From Rhodopirellula sp. P2 (GTDB lineage: Bacteria > Planctomycetota > Planctomycetia > Pirellulales > Pirellulaceae), in assembly GCF_028768465.1 (NCBI RefSeq), contig NZ_CP118225.1, forward strand, positions 868,001 through 932,000: a stretch of DNA of 64,000 nt, read 5' to 3'. The position numbers were made by a program, and so were the translations under genes. Shown here one piece after another: positions 44,775 to 52,992 of this stretch. Position 1 is the first letter of the stretch; every line of letters begins with the position of its first letter. The notes beneath the pieces were generated by a model. That model made no database searches and was not told where the DNA came from. It was given only the letters and a program-made list of their open reading frames with translations.

Positions 44775-46289
44775 ATGCTTCGATCAGGTCGACGCTCGAA
44801 CTGGATTCGCTGGGCCGTCTGCCTGTCGATGGTTTCTTGCCTGCATGCGATCGACGCTTCGGATGCGTCAGCCCAACGTCTGCTGGAACGCTTGCGGAAC
44901 CGCATTCAATCGCCTCCGCCATCTCCGCTTTCCCAGCCACCGTACCAAAATCCCGCGGCCTCCAACCGCGCCAATTCGGCTCGCAACCGAACCCTGGCAA
45001 CGCCGATCCCAAGGAACAACGCGTCAGCCGACCGCCGCACATCGGCAACGCGGCGGAGTGCGTCCACGGGCAATGGCCAATCCACCACCACAGGACGTGC
45101 GGGTGAAATTGCATCGGATGACGTTCAGTTCGGCATGCAAGTCTCCCCTGCGGTCGTCGGCGGTTACCAAGGCCTTCGTGTCGATGGCTTCTCGTCGCAA
45201 TCACGAGCCGATGAGGCTGGTGTCCGCCCGGGCGACTTGATCGTCGCGATCGGAAACTCGCGAACACGAACGCTCGATGAGGCGGTTTCGGCACTCGACG
45301 ACATCCGATCCACGCCCGGCCAAGAACCTGCCGTCGCCATGCAATTGTTCCGAGGCGGGCGTTTGTATCGCGGAAATGTTCCCGCGATCAGCAGCGCTCG
45401 TGTTGCTGCCAAGCCACCGATCACACTCCCCCCTTCCAGCCAAAGCGTCCTGGACAATTCCAACCGCAATCAGCCACGGGCCAATGAGTTGCCCGCGCCG
45501 CAACTTCCGCCACCAGCCTCCGAACGCTTGTCACCGCCAACGAACAACACCACTCCCACGCTCGCTCGTTCACGAGGTTCCCTCGGAATCGAAGTTCGTG
45601 ACGCGACACCGCAACGAGGCGTCTCGGTCGTGTCAGTCCCCGAGAACACCGCGGGCAAAGTCGCGGGACTCGCCGTGGGAGATCGAATTGTCTCGGCCTC
45701 AGGTCGGCTGATTCGTGGCACCGACGACTTGCTGCGAGAAATATCGATCCTCCAACCAGGTGATCAAATCGAATTCGGTTTGATTCGGGGCGACGCCATG
45801 CTTCAAAAGCAAATTGAAATGGGTGGTCCCGGTGGCGCGCCCACACGGTCCGCGATCGCGAACTCCGAAAGGGATGCTGCGAATGCCAACGAGGAAACAC
45901 CCGAGGCCAGCGGCACGGACTCCGGCGGTTTCCTTGGCGGGATGGGTTCGGTGTTTGGCAAGATGCTGGGTGGCAACGGATCCAATTCGCAAGCACCTGC
46001 CGGCGAGGAGTTGCCCGCACCGAGTGCCGAACCCAAGGCGTCGTTCACACTCCCGGCCCCCACCGAAACCCTGCCATCGCCCAAGCCCACCGCGCCGCCA
46101 ACCGTTGAGATTGATCCGCTGGCGTTGCCGGCCGATGGGGCCGCATCCGGCTCCGAAAGTCTTCCGCCCGCGAAGCCGACTCCTGTGGCTGAACCGGACA
46201 CCTTGCCCGCCGAAGCCAAGTCACCCACGGTGGAAGAGTTGCAGCGAGAAATTGAACGTTTGAAGCAACAACTGCAAGCCAAGGAATGA
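44775..46289 (+). CDS. Secreted two-PDZ-domain protein
   Basis: The 504-residue protein starts at ATG 44775 (GGAGAG 7 nt upstream) with a signal peptide ending near ASAQ (about residue 34). After a basic Ser/Asn-rich linker come PDZ domain 1 (GLRVDGFSSQSRADEAGVRPGDLIVAIG) and PDZ domain 2 (SLGIEVRDATPQRGVSVVSV; AGLAVGDRIVSASGRLIRG). The C-terminal 180 residues are low-complexity Pro/Ala/Glu, ending in a coiled coil (VEELQREIERLKQQLQ). No protease domain is present, so it is a scaffold or adaptor outside the cytoplasm. Its partner is unknown. Confidence 0.83.
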   Translation: MLRSGRRSNWIRWAVCLSMVSCLHAIDASDASAQRLLERLRNRIQSPPPSPLSQPPYQNPAASNRANSARNRTLATPIPRNNASADRRTSATRRSASTGNGQSTTTGRAGEIASDDVQFGMQVSPAVVGGYQGLRVDGFSSQSRADEAGVRPGDLIVAIGNSRTRTLDEAVSALDDIRSTPGQEPAVAMQLFRGGRLYRGNVPAISSARVAAKPPITLPPSSQSVLDNSNRNQPRANELPAPQLPPPASERLSPPTNNTTPTLARSRGSLGIEVRDATPQRGVSVVSVPENTAGKVAGLAVGDRIVSASGRLIRGTDDLLREISILQPGDQIEFGLIRGDAMLQKQIEMGGPGGAPTRSAIANSERDAANANEETPEASGTDSGGFLGGMGSVFGKMLGGNGSNSQAPAGEELPAPSAEPKASFTLPAPTETLPSPKPTAPPTVEIDPLALPADGAASGSESLPPAKPTPVAEPDTLPAEAKSPTVEELQREIERLKQQLQAKE

Positions 46290-46722
46290 GGCCTCGAACC
46301 GCGATGAGGCCAAGCCGTTTTCCAATGCCGGGTTTCTGCAACAACAACCTCTCCCGAAACGAGGTCGTGCAGTTTTATTTCACCCTCCCTTTGGGAGGGT
46401 CGGCCCGCTTCGGGCCGGGGAGGGGTACGCGCTGGTTCCGATGCTCGACCCTCCCCTCGCTTCGCTCGACCCTCCCAGGGGGAGGGTGATGATAAACGCC
46501 TGGCAACACAGCAGTTAAAAACTGCACGACCTCCGCAGCGGGAGGGGCCGGAAAGCGAGCGTTCAGCGAGATTTCCGGGGGAGGGCAAACCGCGCCGCTT
46601 CCCATGCTCGGCTCCCTCGCGTACGCCTGAACGGCGTCGCTCGACCTCCCCCCAAACTTCGTTTCAGGAGAGGTGCATCATCAGAAACCCGCTCAAACGC
46701 AGCCTCGATAAATGGCACAACC
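46290..46722. repeat. 433-bp intergenic block of nested inverted repeats
   Basis: No gene is seen. The block contains a 16-bp inverted pair (GAGGTCGTGCAGTTTT at 46361-46376 and its complement at 46518-46533) enclosing several GC-rich hairpins of the form CCCTCCC-TTT-GGGAGGG. Outer arms near 46347-46365 and 46659-46676 are imperfect complements (CCTCTCCCGAAACGAG and CTTCGTTTCAGGAGAGG). The layout resembles a composite REP/BIME-type element or a decayed non-autonomous transposon. Target duplications were not identified. Confidence 0.6.
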
Positions 46723-47631
46723 TCAGGACAGGTGAGAGCGCATTCGCAAACACACGTAAACCGCAGCGGCGATGAAGTCGGCCGTCGTGCCTGGGTTCAG
46801 CCGGTGTCCGTCGCTCCGCAAGTGATGGTCGAACTCAACGATCGAATCGAAGTCACCCTCGCGTTCAAAGGCTTTCAAGCAACGCCGAGCTCGATCACGA
46901 ATTTCCTCTTCGACGTCGCGACCGTTCTTGCGAGCGATCAACGAGTCACCCCGATCGGCCAACAATTGCAAATGAGCCAGCGCGATCCCTGAAAGAAGAT
47001 CGCCGGTGTCGCCCGTGGAGGCTTCCACGATCGGCACAACCTCGGCAAAAAAGCTTTCAAAACCGTTTGCGTATTCGGCCGCGATCAAGTCCCGGTCCTT
47101 TGCCTCCCGCATCCCGGCCATCACGTCAAACGATTCGGACGCGGCATGAACATCCAACGCCGGGTCCTCCGGTTGATAGTCCCCGTCCATTCCTCCGGCG
47201 ACTGCCAGCCCGATCGCTTCTCCCATCCGCTGGCTTTGATCGCTCGAAAGCGTCGACAGCACGTTGGCCGTGGCGTCCCGCCATGCGTCCAACGTCCAAG
47301 GGATGTCCGAGGTTCGATACCGTTCTTCTGCCACGACAATCGGGGCCAACAACAACGCGATGCCCAGGTTGACGTTGGTGTTTGTCCTGGATCGCGTTTG
47401 CTCGATCACCGCGTGAACGCGGTCCCCCAAACCCAACGATGTGGCCGTCAATTCATTGGCCGCGATTTCAGCGGACACAACGAAGTCGGCAAAACAAAGA
47501 TCATCAAATTTCGCGACGGGATGAACGTTGCCCGCTTTGGGTGCGGTCGCCTCCAGCACACACGCGTACTGAATCGCATCCGCAGGACTGCGAACGGTCT
47601 TCGCAATCCATTGCCACGGATCAGGCCGCAC
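46723..47631 (-). CDS. Triphosphoribosyl-dephospho-CoA synthase (CitG)-like protein
   Basis: The 302-residue protein has the CitG family start AIQYACVLEATAPKAGNVHPVAKF, followed by TNVNLGIALLLAPIVVA, conserved in the family, and HLQLLADRGDSLIARKNG near the end. CitG makes the citrate lyase prosthetic-group precursor from ATP and dephospho-CoA. No citrate lyase genes are here. As far as I recall, CitG-like proteins also accompany bacterial tetrahydromethanopterin genes, which fits the fae/mtdB group in this genome. GTG 47631 overlaps the upstream hydrolase by 11 bp, so the two are translationally linked. Confidence 0.78.
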   Translation of the reverse strand: MRPDPWQWIAKTVRSPADAIQYACVLEATAPKAGNVHPVAKFDDLCFADFVVSAEIAANELTATSLGLGDRVHAVIEQTRSRTNTNVNLGIALLLAPIVVAEERYRTSDIPWTLDAWRDATANVLSTLSSDQSQRMGEAIGLAVAGGMDGDYQPEDPALDVHAASESFDVMAGMREAKDRDLIAAEYANGFESFFAEVVPIVEASTGDTGDLLSGIALAHLQLLADRGDSLIARKNGRDVEEEIRDRARRCLKAFEREGDFDSIVEFDHHLRSDGHRLNPGTTADFIAAAVYVCLRMRSHLS

Positions 47632-48577
47632 CGATGTGATCCTTGACGCGGCTCAGCAAGGAATCGATCGCTTGCAGCGTTTCTTCAGGCGAATCTTCGA
47701 TCACATAGTGACCGGTCGTGGCCAATTCCGTGACCTCCGCGTCCGGCCAAACCGCTTCGAAGCGTCGCAAGCATTCCGGCCGGAAACACCAGTCCTTCAT
47801 GCCCCAGATCAGCGAGATCGGCAGCGACGCCAAGTCAGGCAAATCGGATTCCAACTGACGGAGCGTTTTCATTGTGGGATGCGAATCGTCGAGCGGGATG
47901 TCGCGCACAAACCGATCGATCGCGACTCGGTTGTTCCAGTTGTCATAAGGAGCCAACAAACCTGCCGCGACATCTGGCTTCATCTTCGTCCGCGACATCG
48001 CCATCGTGACCGCGGCGCGAGCAAACGCATTCAACCCGCGAACGGCGGGGGTGCCCAACAGGGGCATCCGACAAGCCGCGATTCGCTGTGGCATGTACGG
48101 CGGTGGGAACGCGGCGGTGTTCAGCAACCCAATTCCCGCCAACCGTTCGCGACGAGCATGCATGGCCGACAATCCGATCGCGCCCCCCCAATCGTGAGCG
48201 ATCAAGATCACGTTCTTCAGATCCAACTCGTCGACCAACCGAATCAAGTTGTCGCGATGCGCCGCCATCGTGTAGGGGAAATCTTCTGCCGACGGTTTGT
48301 CGCTGCGACCGCAGCCGATGTGGTCGACCGCGATCACACGTTGCTGCTTGCCATATCGCTCGATGATCCGGCGATAGTAAAAACTCCAGGTCGGATTGCC
48401 GTGCACGCAAACAAACGTCGGCTGGTCGCTTTGTTTTTCGACTCCAGAATCCGGTTTTTCGACTTCGGAACCAGCGAATTTGGCTTCAGCCGCCGTGTCG
48501 ATATAGCGCAGGGTGTGACCGTCGATGGAAAATTCCGACGACGGGTAGGGAAACAGATCGCGAGCAAGATTCAACAT
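47621..48577 (-). CDS. Alpha/beta hydrolase, haloalkane-dehalogenase-like
   Basis: The 318-residue protein starts MLNLARDLFPYPSSEFSIDG and has the oxyanion-hole motif HGNPTWSFYYR and the nucleophile motif AHDWGGAIGLSAM, where Asp takes the usual Ser place, as in haloalkane dehalogenases and OleB-type beta-lactone decarboxylases. DHIGCGRSDKP and the late His in TTGHYVIEDSPEE complete the triad. Substrate is not established, though a planctomycete dehalogenase of this type has been characterised. ATG 48577 is preferred to a longer frame. It is the upstream member of a pair with the CitG-like gene. Confidence 0.83.
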   Translation of the reverse strand: MLNLARDLFPYPSSEFSIDGHTLRYIDTAAEAKFAGSEVEKPDSGVEKQSDQPTFVCVHGNPTWSFYYRRIIERYGKQQRVIAVDHIGCGRSDKPSAEDFPYTMAAHRDNLIRLVDELDLKNVILIAHDWGGAIGLSAMHARRERLAGIGLLNTAAFPPPYMPQRIAACRMPLLGTPAVRGLNAFARAAVTMAMSRTKMKPDVAAGLLAPYDNWNNRVAIDRFVRDIPLDDSHPTMKTLRQLESDLPDLASLPISLIWGMKDWCFRPECLRRFEAVWPDAEVTELATTGHYVIEDSPEETLQAIDSLLSRVKDHIGAA

Positions 48578-48676
48578 AACGAGCAGTTTCGACGATCCGC
48601 GGCAGTTTGACGAGAGGCGGCAATTCAAATCTCGCTCGGGACCAATCCCCCAATCCAATCCCCTTCCGCCAATGGT

Positions 48677-50380
48677 TCACGCCCCCGCCAGCGCGGCCCG
48701 CTCCGCCCAAAACTTGCGAGCCGCACGAACGTAGGGCACAAACGCCTTCAGTTGGTCGGGTGGCAGCTTCGCCAATCGCTGCTCGGTTTCCCCCAACCAT
48801 TCCTTGAAAAAGGCCACGCTGCGCGCCGTGATTCGCGGTTGCCCGCCGACTTCGAAATACCACGGCGACGAAATCACCGCCCGGTAATGGTCCTCGTGCA
48901 ACGTCACCACTCGGACCGTCGCCCAGCCGGACTCTTTGATTTTCAGCGGCGGAATCCGGCCACCAGCTTTCGCGAATTCGTCCAACTTCGCGCTGTAGTG
49001 CAACCGACCGTTGTGAATGACCTCCAAGTATTCGACTGGGTCACGGACATTCAGAATCACCTCCGCGGTCAACTCCACCGATTCGCCTTCGCCGACTTCC
49101 GCAGGGTTGATCTCAAACACATGCCCGGGCAAACGCCCGTCCAAGTTGGTCCGCATCAACGGCCCGTTGGTCGCGAAACTGCAACCTTCCCAAGCCGCCT
49201 GCCACCAATCCTGCTTCGAGCCCACCGCGACCGCTTCCTCTCGCGAATCAAACGAGGAAGCCTGCGAACGCCCGGCCACGTACAAACGGTTGTATCCCAC
49301 GGGTGAGTTGCCTGGGTCGTCGCCTGATCCCGCCATCGGGGACAGCCGAAAACCGGCTTCCAACAATTGCCAGTGGATCTGCTCGGCGTCACGTCCAAGC
49401 TGAGTCGCATCGTTTCGATTGGCGGGTTGAAGCATGCGTCCCTCCGGCACGCGCGTCACCGATTCGTTCAGTTGCAACCAATCCCCCAGCACAAACACGC
49501 CGTCCACCTTCTCGCTGGCCAACCAGATCGGCAGCAACCACGCGAATGGATTTTCAACCGCAACACGCGTGGAAGAATCCGCTGGCAGACCTGCCAACCA
49601 ACCCAGCGAAGCCAGTTCCTCCGAAGCGAACTCGTCCGCTGAAGTCGGTTGCCAATCGGAGTCCGCCGAATCGCGGTAGAACGCCAACCCTCCCAGGCAA
49701 TCGACGTTCGCATCGATCCACAGAGGTTCCGTCGGCCAACCCTGGGGTGTGAGAATCGAATTGTCTTCTCCAAACAAGTTGCCCGCATTGCGACGCGGGA
49801 TCGGTTTTTCTGCCCCGCGTCCCGCGACGTTGGGATCTCGAATCACGTTCGCCAGGTGCAGATCCTCCGCTGTCATCCGCATCGGCAAACTTTCGGGGGA
49901 ACGAGGCAGCAGGCAATCGCCGCTGGTCCAACCTTCCGGTCGCATCCGAACCATGCGTGGCAGAGCGAGCTGATGTTCGTCCTCGCTGCCGCGTTGGACA
50001 TCGAAGGTGCCCCGCAAAACCCGCGACTCGGGACCTCGTGTCAGTTTGAACTCGTACGCACCGTCTTGCAGCGACAGGTCCGCGAATTCGTCGAGCACAA
50101 ACCCAGGCCCGGACGACAGCGATCGTCGTGGAGCCACCGAAACCGTCTTTGGCCGGGACGTCCGCCGCGTGGTGACGGGCAGTTGACGCGTCAATTCCAT
50201 TCTCGCGATGGTCGGTTCGCCCGTCGATTCCTCCACCACCCGCAGCGTCAAATCGCCATCGGCCCAAATCGGAGCATTTGTGACGAAACCGCACGAAAAC
50301 AGTGCCAAAAGGGGACAAACCAACTTCCAAACCTTCCCCCATCGGTCTGTGGTTCGGTGTTTGCTATGGTGAATCCTCAA
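48677..50380 (-). CDS. Secreted protein of unknown function, with a PHP-like C-terminal half
   Basis: The 567-residue protein has an N-terminal hydrophobic segment (KVWKLVCPLLALFSCGFVTN) that reads as a signal peptide. It lacks the usual metal ligands of catalytic domains I know. The central layout (WTSGDCLLPRSPESLPMRMTAEDLHLANVIRDPN) and DVDGVFVLGDWL-like KVDGVFVLGDWLQL resemble CehA/McbA or PHP-type secreted phosphoesterase relatives in which the His ligands are lost. The last 180 residues look like a beta-sandwich with AKLDEFAKAGGR and EVGGQPRITARSVAFFKEWL. TTG 50380 is the only in-frame start I can find near the signal peptide, so it is tentative. Role unknown. Confidence 0.55.
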   Translation of the reverse strand: MRIHHSKHRTTDRWGKVWKLVCPLLALFSCGFVTNAPIWADGDLTLRVVEESTGEPTIARMELTRQLPVTTRRTSRPKTVSVAPRRSLSSGPGFVLDEFADLSLQDGAYEFKLTRGPESRVLRGTFDVQRGSEDEHQLALPRMVRMRPEGWTSGDCLLPRSPESLPMRMTAEDLHLANVIRDPNVAGRGAEKPIPRRNAGNLFGEDNSILTPQGWPTEPLWIDANVDCLGGLAFYRDSADSDWQPTSADEFASEELASLGWLAGLPADSSTRVAVENPFAWLLPIWLASEKVDGVFVLGDWLQLNESVTRVPEGRMLQPANRNDATQLGRDAEQIHWQLLEAGFRLSPMAGSGDDPGNSPVGYNRLYVAGRSQASSFDSREEAVAVGSKQDWWQAAWEGCSFATNGPLMRTNLDGRLPGHVFEINPAEVGEGESVELTAEVILNVRDPVEYLEVIHNGRLHYSAKLDEFAKAGGRIPPLKIKESGWATVRVVTLHEDHYRAVISSPWYFEVGGQPRITARSVAFFKEWLGETEQRLAKLPPDQLKAFVPYVRAARKFWAERAALAGA

Positions 50381-50432
50381 ACGACTGTTCCTGTCAAAAT
50401 GACACCATTGCCTTCCAAATCATTGACACACT

Positions 50433-51437
50433 GTGGCTGAAGATCTGTATCAAACGCTGGGAGTTTCTCGCGACGCCGAGAAGGCTGAACTGACCAAAGC
50501 CTATCGCAAATTGGCTCGGAAGTACCATCCGGACATGAATCTCGATAACCCCGACGCGCAAGAAAAATTCAAGCGTGTTCAGGAAGCTTACGAAGTTCTC
50601 GGCGACGAGGAAAAGCGTGCGGCGTACGACCGCTACGGTTCCGACTTCGAAAAAATTCGCGGTGGATGGAATCCGAATGCTGGCGGTGGCGGCGGCGGAG
50701 GAGCAGACCCATCCTTCGACGGATTGGATCTGGAACAGATTTTCGGCGCGGCTGGCCGTGGCGGCGGCGGTGGTGGAAGAGGAGGAGCTGGATTCGAAAA
50801 CGGATTCAACGACTTCTTTGAACAAATTCTCGGTGGTGGAGCTCGCGGCGGCGGCCAAGGGTCACCGTTCGGTGGCGGTCAGCGATCCGCGCCCCCGCAA
50901 CGAGGTCAAAACATTCGGCATGAGTTGTCCGTCACCTTCCGCACCGCGGTGCTGGGCGACAAAGTCGAGTTCTACCTCGCTCGTGGAGGCAAACAAGAAA
51001 AACTGTCGGTGACGATTCCCCCCGGAGTCAGCTCAGGCAGCAAGATCCGCTTGCGCGAACAAGGGCAACCCGGATCCGGTGGCGCGGGCGACCTGATCCT
51101 GATCATCCAAGTCGACAACCATCCGTTTTACAAACGCATTGGCAACAACTTGGAACTCAAGCTGCCGATCACACTGGCCGAAGCCGCCTTGGGTGCCAAG
51201 GTCGACGTGCCGACTCCCGCAGGGACGATCGCACTCTCGATTCCCGCCGGCAGTTCCAGTGGCAAACGTTTGCGACTCAAGGGACAGGGTGTTCGCAACC
51301 CCAAGGGCACGGACGGAGACTTGATGGTCGAACTGCAAATTCAATTGCCAGAATCGATCGACGACGACTCCAAGAAGCTGATCGAGCAATTCGACGCCGC
51401 CAATCCAATGCAGCCGCGTGAATCGTTGAAGTTCTGA
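50433..51437 (+). CDS. DnaJ-type co-chaperone without zinc finger (CbpA/DnaJ-B class)
   Basis: The 334-residue protein has a J domain with the HPD motif ([45 protein letters not shown]). A glycine-rich linker of about 90 residues follows, and then a C-terminal peptide-binding part with [33 protein letters not shown] and [30 protein letters not shown]. CxxCxGxG zinc-binding repeats are absent, so it is a type II J protein that stimulates DnaK. GTG 50433 is the start, just after the divergent secreted-protein gene. No dnaK is adjacent. Confidence 0.92.
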   Translation: MAEDLYQTLGVSRDAEKAELTKAYRKLARKYHPDMNLDNPDAQEKFKRVQEAYEVLGDEEKRAAYDRYGSDFEKIRGGWNPNAGGGGGGGADPSFDGLDLEQIFGAAGRGGGGGGRGGAGFENGFNDFFEQILGGGARGGGQGSPFGGGQRSAPPQRGQNIRHELSVTFRTAVLGDKVEFYLARGGKQEKLSVTIPPGVSSGSKIRLREQGQPGSGGAGDLILIIQVDNHPFYKRIGNNLELKLPITLAEAALGAKVDVPTPAGTIALSIPAGSSSGKRLRLKGQGVRNPKGTDGDLMVELQIQLPESIDDDSKKLIEQFDAANPMQPRESLKF

Positions 51438-51447
51438 TTGAGCTGGA

Positions 51448-52878
51448 TCACTCCGGCTTGGACGCCGCTTGCTGTTGCATTTCATGCATCATCACCGCCG
51501 TGAAAATGTTGCCATCTGACAACGTGTTCAGCGGCACGCGGTGCAGGATGCCTCGGTTGTCCTCCAGCTCCACCGTTTCACGATCGATGATCCGGTTGAT
51601 CTTGGCCTCCAAGTGATGTTTGCCATCGCGATCGGTCCACGTCGACCAGGTTGGGCCGGGCGAAGTGAGCGGATTGCCGTCCGGATTCCCAGCCCGATTG
51701 ACTGCCGCGGGAACGACGTTTGGAATCGGCTTTCCCAACACTTCTTTGCTTGCACGCGTGCCCAACGCTCCCCACACCCCATACGGGCTTTTCGAACCCG
51801 GGAGAGCATAATCTTTACCGGTCGACACCCCTGGTTGCGTGCTGTCGCCGCAATCGATGGTGTCACTGACAAAGACAACACGCCCGTCCATCATCAGAGC
51901 ATGAACCCCACCGGCGTGGCGACTGGACGCCGAGGCAATCGGATCGTCCATCCCCAAATCCGACAAACAGGTTGGTGAATTGGGTGGCAACACCGTTTGG
52001 AATCCGCTGATCGCCAGCGTCCCATCCGCCCAACGAGATCCCCGCCGGACGTCCCACCAATCCGCATGGTCACCATCATGCGTCTTCAGACACAGCGATG
52101 GATTCAAACTCAACCCCTTGATGCCCTGAGCGATGTGAGATTCCTTGGCGTCATTCATTCCGGGCGAAATCGTTTCGGACATCCCGACCGTGTTGGACAA
52201 CCCATCCAAGCAATCACGAAACCTCATTCGCTGATTCCCACAGAACACACCCCGCATACCAGCCCGCACCCGATTCACTGCCTCAACGTCATGGATGTCG
52301 ATCATCTCGCCCATCAAATACGTTCCATCGCCGTAGCACATCACATAGTTGCACAAGGATGCTGAGACGACTGCCTCGGGCGGAAGATCGGGCATGGCCA
52401 ACGTCGTGACCACGATCGGTTCCGATTTCGGCGTTTCCGGTTGGGTTTCCATGTCATCGGGACAACGCAAGGTTGCGAAAGCCGATGCCCATGGTGTGTA
52501 TTCCGCCGGATCAAACCAGGGTGCCGGTCCCATCGGCGGGAACCGTTTTCCGGTCTTGGGGGACACGTACGGATTGGCAATTTTCTCCCACAATGCCTGC
52601 TGTTCTAAAAACGGTGTGAGACCGACGATCGGCCCCAGCCGACCTTGGTTGCACGTGACATCTTCCCCGCCAACCGTTCCGCCCAATCCCGGCGGCAATT
52701 GATTGAAGGCGGCATGATAATTGTGCATCGCCAACCCCAACATCTTCACATTGTTGCTGCACTGCATGTTTCGTGCGGCGGCGCGTTGACGCTGAATCGC
52801 CGGCAACAACAAACTGAATCCGACCGATGCCATCACACCAACGATGACCAGATCGATGAAAGAAAGCTTTGACTTCAT
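51448..52878 (-). CDS. DUF1559 protein with SHD1-like tail, copy 1
   Basis: The 476-residue protein starts at ATG 52878 (GGAG 8 nt ahead). An N-terminal pilin-like membrane helix is followed by ARNMQCSNNVKMLGLAMHNYHAAFNQLPPG, the DUF1559 signature of planctomycetes. H-x-G-G-V-H-A-L-M-M-D-G-type RHAGGVHALMMDGRVVFVSDTI is the usual C-terminal DUF1559 motif. It is extended by an SHD1-like domain (WSTWTDRDGKHHLEAKINRI; VELEDNRGILHRVPLNTLS). The usual GFTLVELL prepilin cleavage motif is replaced by LSFIDLVIVGV, so classical processing is doubtful. It is a close paralogue of the next gene upstream. Confidence 0.88.
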   Translation of the reverse strand: MKSKLSFIDLVIVGVMASVGFSLLLPAIQRQRAAARNMQCSNNVKMLGLAMHNYHAAFNQLPPGLGGTVGGEDVTCNQGRLGPIVGLTPFLEQQALWEKIANPYVSPKTGKRFPPMGPAPWFDPAEYTPWASAFATLRCPDDMETQPETPKSEPIVVTTLAMPDLPPEAVVSASLCNYVMCYGDGTYLMGEMIDIHDVEAVNRVRAGMRGVFCGNQRMRFRDCLDGLSNTVGMSETISPGMNDAKESHIAQGIKGLSLNPSLCLKTHDGDHADWWDVRRGSRWADGTLAISGFQTVLPPNSPTCLSDLGMDDPIASASSRHAGGVHALMMDGRVVFVSDTIDCGDSTQPGVSTGKDYALPGSKSPYGVWGALGTRASKEVLGKPIPNVVPAAVNRAGNPDGNPLTSPGPTWSTWTDRDGKHHLEAKINRIIDRETVELEDNRGILHRVPLNTLSDGNIFTAVMMHEMQQQAASKPE

Positions 52879-52992
52879 CGGAGAACTCCAAAGGAAAAGT
52901 GTCTGCGAGCGGTGGGTGGGTGACTGAGTTTCAAACTTGACGCCGGTATCTCGGTTCACTCAATCGGAGCCATTCAAGGGCCGCGAAACGGA

